From Chara braunii (taxonomy: Eukaryota; Streptophyta; Charophyceae; Charales; Characeae), in the NCBI GenBank assembly GCA_003427395.1, contig BFEA01000943.1:243229-280782 (forward strand): 37,554 nt of DNA, in the 5' to 3' direction. Under the pieces are notes generated by a model that did not search any database, had not been told where the DNA came from, and saw nothing but the letters and a program-made list of their open reading frames with translations. Below, one piece after another: positions 18,571 to 28,958 of the stretch. Each line of letters starts with the position of its first letter. Positions within the stretch are counted from its first letter, which is position 1. The translations under genes were made by a program, and so were the position numbers.

Positions 18571-18845
18571 AGGTCAACCCCTACCTCCCCACCTCTCGGC
18601 GCAGCCTGCTGCCCCTTTCGTCTATCGACATCATCAGACACAGGCCGCTGCGATGCATTTCTCACCCCCCCCCCCCACACCCAGGACACAGAATGTCGAG
18701 CTCCAACGCCAGCTCACCCTGTCCCATGATCACATCCGCCTACTCCAAGGAGGTCAACCCCTACCTCCCCACCTCTCGGCGCAGCCTGCTGCCCCTTTCG
18801 TCTATCGACATCATCAGACACAGGCCGCTGCGATGCATTTCTCAC
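18571..18845 (+). repeat. 180-bp tandem duplication in gag of element 2
   Basis: About 95 bp beginning AGGTCAACCCCTACCTCCCC at 18571 recur identically at 18751, an offset of 180 bp (60 codons, frame-neutral). The unit encodes a Gln/His/Pro-rich segment (LPPHLSAQPAAPFVYRHHQ). Further copies may be hidden in the adjacent gap. An assembly artefact is possible. Confidence 0.85.
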
Positions 18846-20068
18846 TCCCACCATCAACCACCACGATTTGCTAGGAACCCTTGCCCCGGCTCCCCGCTCT
18901 TTCTAGTGGTTCTGCTGGTGCCACTACTTCTTTTGTCCTCTTATCACGATCGGCTCTCCCTCTCCCTACCCATTACCAGCCAGTAACGTATGTTCCACAG
19001 TTTCGACGGGACCACCTCCCACAGTTTGACGGCAGGTCCTCCGAGCTCCAAGGATGGTTCACTACTGCTGAGGAACACCTTCCCTACCATGGTGTTGCCA
19101 TGAAATTGTGGACCATCGAGATGTTCTCTCGTTTTACAGGTCATGCAGCCTCCACCTGGCGCGACTGCCTCGCCCTTCGCTCACAGCGCGGCGTACATGA
19201 GGGCATGTCTTACCCCGAGTTTCGCGACTTCCTTCAACAGTACTTTTCTCGCCCTGCGCCCACCCGCGACCCGATTATTCGTGTGGCTGAGATCAGATGG
19301 CTTGGTGGCGACAATGCCTTAGAGTCATACATCACGACATTCCACCATGTACGCGCCCAGATTCCCATCACAACCATATCTGAGGACGCCATGATCCAGC
19401 GATTCCGGGCAAGCTTACCCTAGCCATTCCAGCTGCAGATGCTGGCGTTTTCGATCCCCACCTTGCCTGAGGCTTTCAACAGTGCTCGGGCCATTCATCT
19501 CACTTATGCACCACTAGTTGGCCCCGCGTCTCAGCCCGCTGTTGCGCACTCTGCCACTACTGCAGCCACTCGCCCCTCCCAGCCTCGACAGTCCTCTACA
19601 TACCGTCGTGGCCCCCGTAGAGGCTCTGGACAATCCCTCTCTCGTCGCTTGCATGCGCTGCTTCGTGACCCATCGAGCATTGGCGATGGCACTGCCTCAG
19701 ATGATTCTGCGAGTGACCCAGATCAGAGACCCGACCCTCAATCACCCACGGAGGACGACGTCTTTCCCCATGACGACCATCTTGTCCGGGCCCTTTCCGC
19801 CCTCTTCCGACGTCAGCCCTCATCCTCCAGGATTCGCTCTTTCGCCATGCAGCTACCCCTCTCGTCGGGCTATACCTTCCCTCGCGCTCGATTGACTATC
19901 GCGGAGAGTGAGGACTTTCGGGCACGAGGTATATGTACCCGTTGTCGCCTACCTGGTCACACTTCGTCCACCTGCCCCTACGCCGACGCCCTCCACCGTC
20001 ACTTTGCTCAGCAGTCCCGCCCTCAGCCTGACCACCCCGTCTCGACCTCCAGCTCCGTAGCCATCTAG
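18846..20068 (+). pseudogene. Element 2 gag core and zinc knuckle
   Basis: Two segments in one frame, up to 19423 and from 19424 to 20068, are separated by a TAG at 19421-19423. The first holds a Retrotrans_gag-like domain: LPQFDGRSSELQGWFTTAEE, AASTWRDCL, YPEFRDFLQQYFSRP and a tail with ALESYITTFHHVRAQIP. The second carries a Ser/Arg/Asp-rich linker and a CCHC knuckle, CTRCRLPGHTSSTC (C-x2-C-x4-H-x4-C), near 19935-19980. It ends in TAG at 20066-20068. Both TAGs and an upstream TAG at 18872-18874 are one C-to-T step from CAG, suggesting decay rather than designed stops. Confidence 0.88.
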
Positions 20069-20100
20069 CGGCGATCTCCTGCCCCGCTGATCCTCCCACA

Positions 20101-20718
20101 GTAGCAGGCATACCTGCCCGCGATTCTACCTTCGCGTCGCTTGCTACTCTTTTTGAGGACTCAGACCTGACTTCACCGTTGGTCGCTTCTAGCGTCTTTG
20201 ACCTACTCCCCAGTGCCCCCACTTCTTCACCTAGCGTCTCTCATGATCCTCCTCCGCCTCATCCTCCTACTAGGCTTGCTCTTCGCACGGCGCACTGCAG
20301 TGCTTCCCTCATTGCAACCGAGGATATCATTGACTTCCTGAACCTTGAGTGTGTTAAGGTCCACCAGTAACGTCTCCACCTTAAAGAGCACACCCTGTCT
20401 GCGATGTCTCAGCGCCCACACAATCCCGATCGCACCTTACCAATTATTTCGGTTCGCCTTGGGACCTCTACTAGAGTGTATCGTGCAGTATGGGACTCTG
20501 GCACTACTGGCGACTTCGTTCATCCTCGCGTAGTTAAGGAGGCATCTCTCTATACATCTGACTACCCTTCCACTGTCACTGTCACGCTTGGCGACAATCA
20601 GGCCAAATCATTCGTCGATTCAGTGGTGCCTGATCTTCCATTCTCCTTCCCCTTGCGGATGCCCCACAGCCTTCGCAAGGCCCTCGGTTCCATGACCAGT
20701 GGACCTTCGACGTCATAG
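20101..20718 (+). pseudogene. Element 2 protease with linker
   Basis: After a frame change near 20070-20100, the plus strand reads a linker with FEDSDLTSPLVASSVFDLL and then the protease, with a TAA at 20368-20370 between them. The retropepsin active site is intact: VWDSGTTGDFVHP, with catalytic DSG. Downstream is VTVTLGDNQAKSFVDSVV, matching the flap region. The frame changes again before 20697, where QWTFDVIETLYDLVLDTAYS continues the domain. Confidence 0.85.
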
Positions 20719-22060
20719 AAACCCTATATGATCTTGTTCTCGACACTGCCTACTCCCATCAGTTCGCCCATGTTGGCTCCGATTGGATCCACAACGACCT
20801 TGTCCTCGACGCCAAGGATGGGAAGCAATACCGTATTCCGTTGTTGGGCAAATCGGATTCTACATCCCCCTCTCCTGTCAATGTTGCCATCTTGACACCA
20901 ACTCAGTTCCACCACATCCTCCGTCAGCCTGATGCCGAACTCTACATTGTCGACATCACGGATCTCCTTGTGTGTAACTCTATGCATCAGGACGCTGAGT
21001 TGGTCAAGCTCGACCCACCACTCCCTGAGCCCCCCGAGCCTCATGATCCTTCATCCCCCTCAATCCCCTTCATCCCTCCTACCTCATCTCACCTCCTTGC
21101 ATACTGTTCCACGGAGGTGCCATCGGTACCTATTTCCATACCGACTCCTTCCACCCCTGCTTCAAACGCCGCTGCAGCCGAGGAGTTTGACAACCTCCTA
21201 TCGGCTTTGCAGCCTAGCGTTGCGGCCCTCCTTCGCGAGTATCGCGATGTTTTTCCTCCGACTCTCTCTTATAGCAGCATTCCTCCTATGCGCGATATCG
21301 AGCACCACATCCGGCTCGAACCTAACTACCGTATTCAGCACCGCGCCCCATATCACCTCTCGGTCCCCGAAGCCCAGATACTTAAACGCCAAATTGACGA
21401 GCTGCTTCGTCGGGGCTTCATTAAGCCGAATACATCCCCATGGAGTGCACCTGTCCTCTTCGATCGCAAGAAGAATGGCACTCTCCGTCTCTGCCTCGAT
21501 TACCGCGGTTTCAACGAGTATACGGTGAGAAACAATTACCCTATGCCCCGTGCTGATGATCTGTTCAACCGCCTCTCCGACCACCACGGATATCACCAGA
21601 TCCGAGGAGCCGAGGAGGACCAGCCTAAGACCGCTTTCCGTTCTCGTTTTGGGCGCTACGAGTTTACCGTCATGCCTTTCGGTCTCCGTAATGCTCCTGC
21701 CACCTTCCAGACGGCTGTGAACACGATGTTGCAAGACCTTCTTGAGGACTCGGTTCTAGTCTCCATTGACGACATCCTTATCTACAGTCGTACCTTAAAG
21801 AGCATTTGACCCACCTTCGCACTGTCCTCTAGCGATTACGCGACCATGGGTTTTATGCGAAGCTCTCCAAATGTCACTTCGCTCAACCCAAAGTCGACTT
21901 CCTTGGGCATCAGGTCTCCGAGCACGGACTCCACATGGACGACTCGAAGATTCAGGCCATTGTCGACTGACCCACTCCTACCTCTCTTCCTGCTGCGTAG
22001 TTTCCTTGGGTTAACCAACTACTATGGTCATTTTCTTAAAAACTACGCGCAGTATTCTTC
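20697..22060 (+). pseudogene. Element 2 reverse transcriptase, motif A deleted
   Basis: The main open frame continues to 21809. It has a Pro-rich spacer (LPEPPEPHDPSSPSIPF), then RT: HHIRLEPNYRIQHRAPYHLS, RRGFIKPNTSPWSAPVLF, LRLCLDYRGFNEYTVRNNYP, KTAFRSRFGRYEFTVMPFGL, RNAPATFQ and VLVSIDDILIYSRT. Between DLFNRL and GYHQIR only SDHH remains. The usual block of about 12 residues with motif A (xKIDLRS) is missing in frame, so the first catalytic Asp is lost. The YVDD box is SIDD. After a frame change near 21800 the thumb continues (LSKCHFAQPKVDFLGHQVSE, LGLTNYYGHFLKNYAQYSS) with further stops. Confidence 0.9.
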
Positions 22061-22745
22061 CCAGCTTACCCCTCTGACCCACGGATGTCTACCTATTCAT
22101 TGGACCCCGGCTCACGAGGATGCTTTCCGCTCTCTCAAGCGGCTTGTCACGTCAACTCTTGTCTTACACTTACCCGACTACTCACGTTCATTCATCGTTA
22201 CCACCGACGCATCTGACTTCGCTATTGGAGCCGTTCTTTCCCAGATCTATCCACCTCCCTTTACTTCTCCCGATTCCACAGAGTCTCCCCTCCCTCGCAT
22301 TCCTCGCCTCCCTCCTCCACCTCCACCGACTGCGGCTCATCTTGCACCCATCGACGCCATCCCCCCAGGGTCCCTGCCCCCTTATATTCCTGACCTCGTT
22401 GATGACGGTACAGTCAAGTCTCGCGATGGAGAGTGTCCGGTTGCTTATCTATCTGGACAACTACTTCCCGCTGAGCATAACTACACTGCCGATGAGCGTG
22501 AGGTCCTTGCGCTGGTCTACGCTGTTAAGAAGTGACGTCATCATTTGCACGGTCATGCTTTCACCGTTTTGACGGACAACTCTTTCCTCGCCGCCTTTTA
22601 GACGAAGCCTAAACTCACTTCTCGCCAGGCTCCTTGGTGGCGTGACCTCTCGAAAATCGACTTCACCATCAAAAAGATTTATGGCAAAAGCAATCGTGTT
22701 GCAGATGCCTTATCCCGCCGCCCCGACCTTCAGTACGAGGATCGT
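22061..22745 (+). pseudogene. Element 2 RNase H with Pro-rich insertion
   Basis: Motifs in order: SFIVTTDASDFAIGAVLSQ, VAYLSGQLLPAEHNYTADER, EVLALVYAVKK, FTVLTDNSFLAAF and NRVADALSRRP. Between the first strand pair and VAYLS sits a stretch of about 60 residues rich in Pro (RLPPPPPPTAAHLAPIDAIP), absent from typical Ty3 RNase H domains. Stops at 22533-22535 (TGA where Trp is usual) and 22599-22601 (TAG where Gln is usual) interrupt the frame. Confidence 0.87.
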
Positions 22746-24080
22746 CAACTATCTGCTATCTCAAATCCCACCATCCACCCCGCCTTTCTGGGCGAGTATC
22801 GCCGCGCATACACCCAGTGCCCTGAGTTTTAGTCCATCTACGCTGACCTACAGGCTGGCAAGTCCGTCCCTAACTTCCAGCTTCATCCCTCTGGACTCCT
22901 ATACTGGCTTGGTCGCCAAGGTACCCGTACTCCTCGCTTATGTGTGCCTTCTACTGGCCAGCTCCGCGTTCGGGTTGTCGCTGAGTGTCACGACCAGCGC
23001 GCCGCCGATCATCTCGGTGTCTTCAAGACACTTGCCCGCCTCTACCGCCATTACTACTGGAGCACCATCGTCCCTTCACTAAGGAGTATGTTCGCACCTG
23101 CAGGATCTGCCAGGAGGCCAACATTCCCAACCACCCCCCCTTTTGTCTTCTTCAACCCTTACCCATTCCTACTCAACGTTGGACTTCTGTCTCCATGGAC
23201 TTCATTGGTCCTCTTCGTTCCCCTACCCCACAAGGCCACGATGCCATCTTCGTCGTTGCCTGTCGGTTGACTAAGCATGCTCACTTTCTCCCTTGCAAGT
23301 ATGCTAGTTCAGCCAAAGACATCGCTTCCTATACTTCAACCATATTGCCATCCATCACGGTCTCCCCACTAGCATCGTCTCTGATCGCGATCCTCGCTTC
23401 ACTTCCCATTTCTGGCGTGGACTCCATGATATCTATGGCTCCAAGCTTCGCCTCGCCTCCTCCTATCACCCCCAGTCAGATGGACAGACCGAGGTCACCA
23501 ACAAAACTCTTGAGAGTGTCCTCAAGAAGTTTGTTGAAAATGACTCTGATTGGGATCTGCATCTTGCTCAGGCAGAGATTGCTTATAACCATGCTATTTC
23601 TCCTGCTACTGGCATGTCTCCCTACTACTGTGACTTGGGACACCATCCCCGTGTCCCATCTGACCTTCTTCGTCCATCTCAGATCCATCCCGACACCAAA
23701 TGCCCTACCCTCGATGACTGGGTAAAGGAGATGGATGCGCTCCTTAGCAAAGCTCGCGAGAATATTGCTAACTCCCAAGCTCGCATGGCCACTCGCGCTA
23801 ACCGCTCGCGCATCGACCATCCCTTCAGAGTTGGCGACGAGACTCTTGTCGACGCACGTCACTTCCAGCCTGAAGCTGACACACTTCAAAAATTCAGACA
23901 TATACATGGACCATGCACCATTCTTGCACTTGCCGGACCCAATCATGACTATCTGGTGAGCTTCAAATTGAAGCTCCCTGATTCCATGTACAGCGCTAAC
24001 TTACATGATGTGTTCCATGTTTCTCTTTTGCGCCCCTTCAGACGATCTCCCCCTGAGTTCCATAGTCGACCTGACCCTCG
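22746..24080 (+). pseudogene. Element 2 integrase
   Basis: The HHCC zinc finger is near 22965-23120 (CHDQRAADHLGVFKTLARLY, then TCRICQ). The catalytic core has Asp in SVSMDFIGPL near 23198, Asp in VSDRDPRF at 23383 and Glu in HPQSDGQTE, with 35 residues between the last two, as in D,D-35-E integrases. The first Asp and the last two residues are in different frames; the shift is near 23321-23330. A TAG at 22830-22832 precedes the finger. The C-terminal domain has FRVGDETLVDARHF, KFRHIHGPCTILALAGPNHD and DVFHVSLLRPF. It is followed directly by the chromodomain. Confidence 0.92.
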
Positions 24081-24498
24081 CCCCTCTCCCGTCATCATTG
24101 AGGGTCACGCGGAATTTGTCGTCTCTGATATTGTGTCCCGGCGTATGAATGATGGTGACCCTCCCCGCCTCGAGTATCTCGTTCGATGGAAGGGTTATCC
24201 TGACGAGGAGTCGACTTGGGAACCTCTTGAGCACCTGAAGCATGCTATGACTTTCGTGCGTGCTTACGATCGTGCTCATCCTTTCCCTTCATCATCCTCC
24301 CCTCCTACTTCTCATCCTTCTTCTACTGACCCTTCTACCTCTGCGACCATTAACATTCCCCCTCCTCCATCCATGGGTCCTCCTGCTCCACCGGTACCCA
24401 CCTCATGTCCTCCTCCCCTTATGGATACGATTCCGCCTGTTGTTGCCATTCATTCCTCTCGCCCTCAGCGTACCCATCCTTCTCGTTCTCGTGACTGA
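24081..24498 (+). pseudogene. Element 2 chromodomain and C-terminal tail
   Basis: The integrase C-terminus continues into a chromodomain: HAEFVVSDIVSRRMNDGD, then EYLVRWKGYPDEESTWEPLE and HLKHAMTFVRAY. The Tyr/Trp residues of YLVRWKGY and STWEP are those of the methyl-lysine-binding aromatic cage, with Phe in EFVVSDI as the first cage residue. In chromoviruses this module directs integration to heterochromatin. A Pro/Ser-rich tail of about 70 residues ends at TGA 24496-24498. This is the best-preserved part of the element. Confidence 0.93.
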
Positions 24499-25330
24499 TC
24501 TATATCCCCCATACGCTCTCTATCTTTTACCATTCCTGGACACTTATGCAGCAGCTCCCGGTTTCGGCTTCTACATTCGGCTTCCACATTCGGCTTCTAC
24601 ATTCATCTTTCGACCTCAGTGCTGCTCCTCAGTATCAGAGTACATGTCGGATTGCTCCGGACTTCTATTCGGTTTTTGCAATACTCCTACTTCATCCAGG
24701 CTACCTCCGTTCGACTTCAGCCTCGAGACTCATCAGTGGACTACTTCGCTTTTTCAACTACAGAGTTCCCATCATTCCTACCTATCTACCACCCTCGAGC
24801 TTACCCTTCAGTCGCATGATGACCCTTATTTTCCCTGTTTATGTGGGTATATCCGCTTACCGCCCTTCTGTCTTACATTATGCTGCCCTCCTCTGGAGTG
24901 TACGTTTTCCTTGCTCGCGGCTCCTGGGTACATGTCTATGCTGGCATAACCCTCTTTCCTTCCAGGCTCACCTTATGTGTGCTCTTTTGTGTGAGTGCCC
25001 TTCCACCCTTTCAGCTAGCGGTACCCGCTTGATGGTTTCCATTGAGCCCGGTGTCGTGCTATTACTCCCCCTCTGAGCCTGACCACCCCTTGCCTGGTTG
25101 TGTGGGTGCCCCCTTGGAGTTTACTCTGAGAGCTATACCTGCCGCCTTCCCACCCATTCCTACTTCTGTCATGCGACTGAGTCCCTTTCTCTTTTCTTAG
25201 GTATTGTGCATTGTGTACATGACACGTGAGACTGTGCCACATTCATTTTCGCCGTAGGACTTTGGTTTACTTATTCTTTGGCCTTTAGGGCCTCGGTGTT
25301 GATTTATATTCAGCCTATTTAGCTCATGAG
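24499..25330. other. Downstream of element 2, no supported gene
   Basis: Pyrimidine-biased sequence; frames here are long only because of composition (a 229-codon frame overlaps the chromodomain in another phase). Likely 3' untranslated region and LTR of element 2, but no TG...CA repeat pair was found. Confidence 0.5.
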
Positions 25331-25428
25331 ACATATTTCTCTTTCTGACCGACACACGTCAAACATTTTTCTCTTTCTTGGCAAACACAGGTCATACATT
25401 TTTCTACTTTTTAGGTCGACACAGACCA
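25331..25428. repeat. Three copies of a 32-33-bp repeat
   Basis: The motif ACATTTTTCTCTTTCTTGGC followed by ACACAGGTCA occurs at 25331, 25363 and 25396 with substitutions. Offsets are 32 and 33 bp. Confidence 0.75.
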
Positions 25429-25477
25429 AGAATTATGATATAGATTAGGCTCGAGGCTTCAGCCTCTGCATTGCATC

Positions 25478-26545
25478 CTCTTTTCCTGCATGGAGCCTGC
25501 TCCGCATCTAGGATTGTTTCTTTCGCCGTCCTTTCGGGGTTCCGCTATTTCAGCGGATAGCGTGCTTGATGTATCGCTTGATCCATCGTGTAGCGGTACC
25601 CCTACGGCCCGACAATGAGGCCGGACCACTTTCAGGCCGTCGGCCTAACCCTCGTCCGGTACCAGGTTATCCCGTACCTGGATCTAGACCGCTATATCAC
25701 TCCGGCCTACGTCCAGGGCGGGAGGTTCATTCATTCTGTTCGTTCATTCGTTCATTGTCGGATTGGACCTTCATTCAGCTGCTGTTTCATGTCTATGGCC
25801 ATCTCCTCTCCCTCTCCCTCTCTCTCTCTCACACCATCTCCGCACATACCCTCCGCATGTACGTCACAACGCTCTTATTTGACTCATTCTGACTCGCGCA
25901 CGTTATTTCTTATTTATAATTTCACCGAGAATGAGTTCAGTCCATTCTCATATATGAATCATCCTTTGGCCTTAAATGTTAAATGTGTGCATATTTCCCT
26001 CACCTACTGCATCCCTCATCACCCTAGTGTCGCCCATTGCAGCCTCCAGTTAAGCATATGTCCACCCTATTTCATGTTCCCCTTTCATGGTAGACCCCGC
26101 ATGATCGTCGAGGATTACCAGTCTTGATGGTCCATCTGTTAGGGTCATTGGTTTTGCTTCGATAGCACTCATTCACCCTGAGCTTGATGAACTATCTCAC
26201 CTTCGTGTGTCCCTACCTTTAGGAGTTTAGATTCTTAGACTGCATTTAACCCCTGTGAGACCATCCCGCTCTTAGTGGTTCAGTGCCATGACATTACTTG
26301 TTACATATTGCTCTCTTTTCCTTTCAGCACTGAGGCGATTAGCCTTAGGACTTCAATATTATATCTTACTACATTTCATTATCTGCTATTAGTTAGAAAA
26401 TGTATACCATAGATTTGCTTTTCTTTTGACATTATATACCCGAGGATGCATCACATGTACTACGCATGGCACTTGCTCTGCATCCTCGATTTCTCAACTT
26501 TCTTTATTGCAGAGTTCCGCTGCTTTTGCGGATAACGTGTTTATG
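25478..26545. repeat. Diverged direct repeat pair with hairpin, ~970 bp apart
   Basis: About 90 bp near 25478-25568 resemble 26448-26545: GCATGG, TGCTC(C/T)GCATC, TTTCT and GTTCCGCT followed by GCGGATA(G/A)CGTG(C/T)TT. Each copy keeps a hairpin, TCCGCTATTTCAGCGGA in the first and TCCGCTGCTTTTGCGGA in the second. The sequence between (25569-26447) has no gene. Confidence 0.5.
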
Positions 26546-27743
26546 GCTCTTACGACCAATTACAGGTCTGAAACTCGTGCAGCGGACCTCTATCTGTCCT
26601 ATCCTCCAGCCAGAGCCTACCAGGCTATTCACCTGTTTAGCTTGTGGGACCATGTCATGGACTAACCTCACTGGCCGTGTGTTGTTCCAACCCAGTCCAA
26701 TCCTACCAGGTAGCACTATCGGTATAAGGGTAGTTCAGTCTAGTCCTATCAGTCGGCTGGGGTATACACCAACTATTGTCTGTTTTCATTCATTCTTCAT
26801 GCTACACATTTTGGAGTGTGTGCGTGTTTGAGTTAGCGTTGAGTTGCGTTGTCCCTTCGAGGTCCATCTTCGCCTCCGTCTTGCTCACCCCTTCGTCTTC
26901 ATCCTGACGAACCACCATCCCGACAGATCCGCCACAGGCTGGATACTAAACATATGACAACCACCCTCAGTAATCGGGCCTTTGCTTATTTGGATGGAGC
27001 CCTCAGAACACCCCACCCGCCCTTGCTCTCATCAATTGCCCTAGCTCACCCCTACCCCCTCCGTCCTACCTGACAGTTAACCACCCCAGACCATCACCCA
27101 TCACCATCTTGTCGGGGTAACCTGACTAGACAGCAGTTGCAGGTATCCAGGCTAAGCAAAGGTCCCCAGCTCCCCTGCTCAGCCCCAGTCGAAGCATACG
27201 ACATAGAATCCCATTGCATGGGTACTTCGGGAGCTAGGTATAAACATGCTACTGGTGGTTTCAAATAGAACTAGCGTGAGCACCTTTACCACCGAAAGAA
27301 TATGACGAACACCCCAAAATCAAAACTTGCGGTCGAAGAAGGAGATTTCATTGAAAAATCAAGAAGAAGCTTTGCACCTCACTGCAATACTCACCACGTG
27401 CACATGCGACAAAAAATATGTTTGTGTATCTTACTATCTTCGCATGCTCTTGCAGACGATGCATTCTCATATGGCACAATTTGTGCGTGGTGGAGTGGGG
27501 TGGTTTCTTTATTATATCTTACTTGGTATGATTTTTCAATTCCTTTTCCCTCTTCTCCAATGCGAATTCACCTCTCTTTCCCATTCTTTCCCATGGATTT
27601 CTTGGGTCCCTGACCCCTAGCTGGCTGAAGGTTGCATCCCTATCATGATTTTATTATATTTTTTTTCTGGAAAACGAAAGCGACGAGCCAGGATATTGCA
27701 CTTATGATGGACGGAGTGGACAGAGTAACTATATAACTCTTCA
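26546..27743. other. No supported gene
   Basis: Mixed sequence with short frames only. A lone TACTGGTGGTTT at 27249-27260 matches one end of the MITE-like elements below but has no partner. Confidence 0.45.
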
Positions 27744-27907
27744 GCCACCAGTACCTTACCCACATCTCGGCCTCAAGGACTGCGCGCCGGCCCAAAAATC
27801 AAGACCGGCCACCGATTCGATTTATCGGCAGACGCCCTTCCGTTTCAGGCCAACGCGGTAGCCAGCGCACCTCTGAAAAAAATAGTTGGGAAAGATACTG
27901 GTGGTTT
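27744..27907 (-). mobile_element. MITE-like element, copy 2 (degenerate)
   Basis: Ends in CCACCAGTA on the left and TACTGGTGG on the right. Inside are GACTGCGCGCCGGCC and GATTCGATTTATCG, which match the copy at 31524-31666 in reverse orientation. The right end (TACTGGTGGTTTAAGG) matches the left end of that copy read in reverse. No ORF is present, so it would be non-autonomous. Confidence 0.65.
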
Positions 27908-28254
27908 AAGGGCTGCCTCCTCTGCACAACATTCAAAATGTATCTGAGCCTGTACTTGTCCCAATACATTCGAAATGTAGGATAGGTCCAGAAGTACGTG
28001 GTCGTATTTCATTCCACATGCATGTCCTACGTTGTACAGTGGTTGGACAGGTCCGGACAAGCCTAATGTTAAGTAATGGTTGGACAGGCCCGCCTGTAGA
28101 TGATCCATTTTCCAGTCCACATACGCGTCATATTGTGCACGGATTATTCTCTTCCTGTGTCACTTATCCTCAAAGCACCAAGCCCCACAGGCATACCCCC
28201 TTTCAGACTCTCTGCAGACTTACTCCCCAGTGCATCCTTCTTTTACTAGGGTCG
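27908..28254. other. No supported gene; short GGTTGGACAGG repeat
   Basis: GGTTGGACAGG(T/C)CC occurs at about 28041 and 28078. A 91-codon minus-strand frame spans part of this stretch and the MITE copy and has no recognisable domain. Confidence 0.4.
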
Positions 28255-28690
28255 GCAGCGGCGGAGAAACCAAGGAGCCGAGGTTTGACCTTAGCCCATC
28301 AGTACGCGGCGGAGGTTGTTAGATCCGCCCATCAGTACGCAGCGGAAGTTGTTAGATCTGCCCATCAGTACGCGGCGCGGTGGCGGAAGTTCGTGCCTGC
28401 CTTCGGTCAGCGTCCGATATCGACGAAATACGCCAGTGACGGTGAAACCAGGGAGCCGAGGTTTGACCTTAACCCATCAGTACGCAGCGGAAGTTGTTAG
28501 ATCCGCCCATCAGTTCGCGGCGCGGCGGCGGAAGTTGTTAGATCCGCCCATCAGTACGCGGCGGAGGTGATTAGAGCCGCCTTGTGCACAGGGCATCCTG
28601 TTAGGGCTGGGAGCGGCCGCCGAAAAAACAGGGAGGCGAGGTTTGACCTTGGCCCAGCAGTACACAGTGGAAGTTGTTGGTGCCACCTTC
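28255..28690. repeat. Higher-order tandem repeat, ~179-bp unit containing ~33-bp subunits
   Basis: Three large units share AGCCGAGGTTTGACCTT and start their common block at 28274, 28452 and 28632 (offsets 178 and 180). Within them a 33-bp subunit, CCCATCAGTACGCGGCGGAA followed by GTTGTTAGATCCG, occurs at 28295, 28328, 28361, 28473, 28506 and 28547. The last step is 41 bp because of an inserted GCGGCGCG-type octamer. The third large unit is the most diverged. Confidence 0.88.
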
Positions 28691-28868
28691 TGCTGGGAGA
28701 TACGAAGGAGATATGCGATGGTGAGAGGAGGCAAGGAGCCCTTGCGATTCCTAATCACAACCTGAACTCCCATGGTTGCTGCACGAAAATCGGCAAGAGC
28801 AGCCAAATGTATGTAGGCAAGGCATAGGGTGGTTGCCACACAACTCTTGAAACGAAAAAAGTACCAAG

Positions 28869-28958
28869 TGCATCTTCCTCAGAAAGTGGCAAGATGCGTT
28901 CTTCACTATTCATGGCACCAGATGCATCTTCCTCAGAAAGTGGCAAGATACGTTCTTC
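28869..28958 (-). repeat. Two copies of a 36-bp block, 54-bp offset, in an open frame
   Basis: TGCATCTTCCTCAGAAAGTG followed by GCAAGAT(G/A)CGTTCTTC occurs at 28869 and 28923. On the minus strand both copies are in one open frame (29075-28755) and give EERILPLSEEDA twice. The frame has no recognised domain, so it is recorded as a repeat and not as a gene. Confidence 0.85.

Larger units (their letters stand above)
18091..24498 (+). mobile_element. Element 2: Ty3-type chromovirus, decayed internal region
   Basis: The plus strand carries gag, zinc knuckle, DSG protease, RT, RNase H, integrase and a chromodomain in that order, which defines a chromovirus. At least four frame changes and several in-frame stops make it non-functional. 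I could not identify LTRs, primer site or polypurine tract, so element ends are unknown and the coordinates cover the coding part only. Nothing in its sequence suggests recent movement. Confidence 0.92.

Noticed and set aside
24260-25076. Long Leu/Pro-rich frames downstream of and overlapping the chromodomain
   Set aside because: Out-of-phase shadows of the chromodomain tail and of pyrimidine-rich 3' sequence.
28255-28690. CRISPR array
   Set aside because: Repeats are nearly contiguous with diverged, non-unique 'spacers' and lie in eukaryotic DNA; this is a minisatellite-like array.
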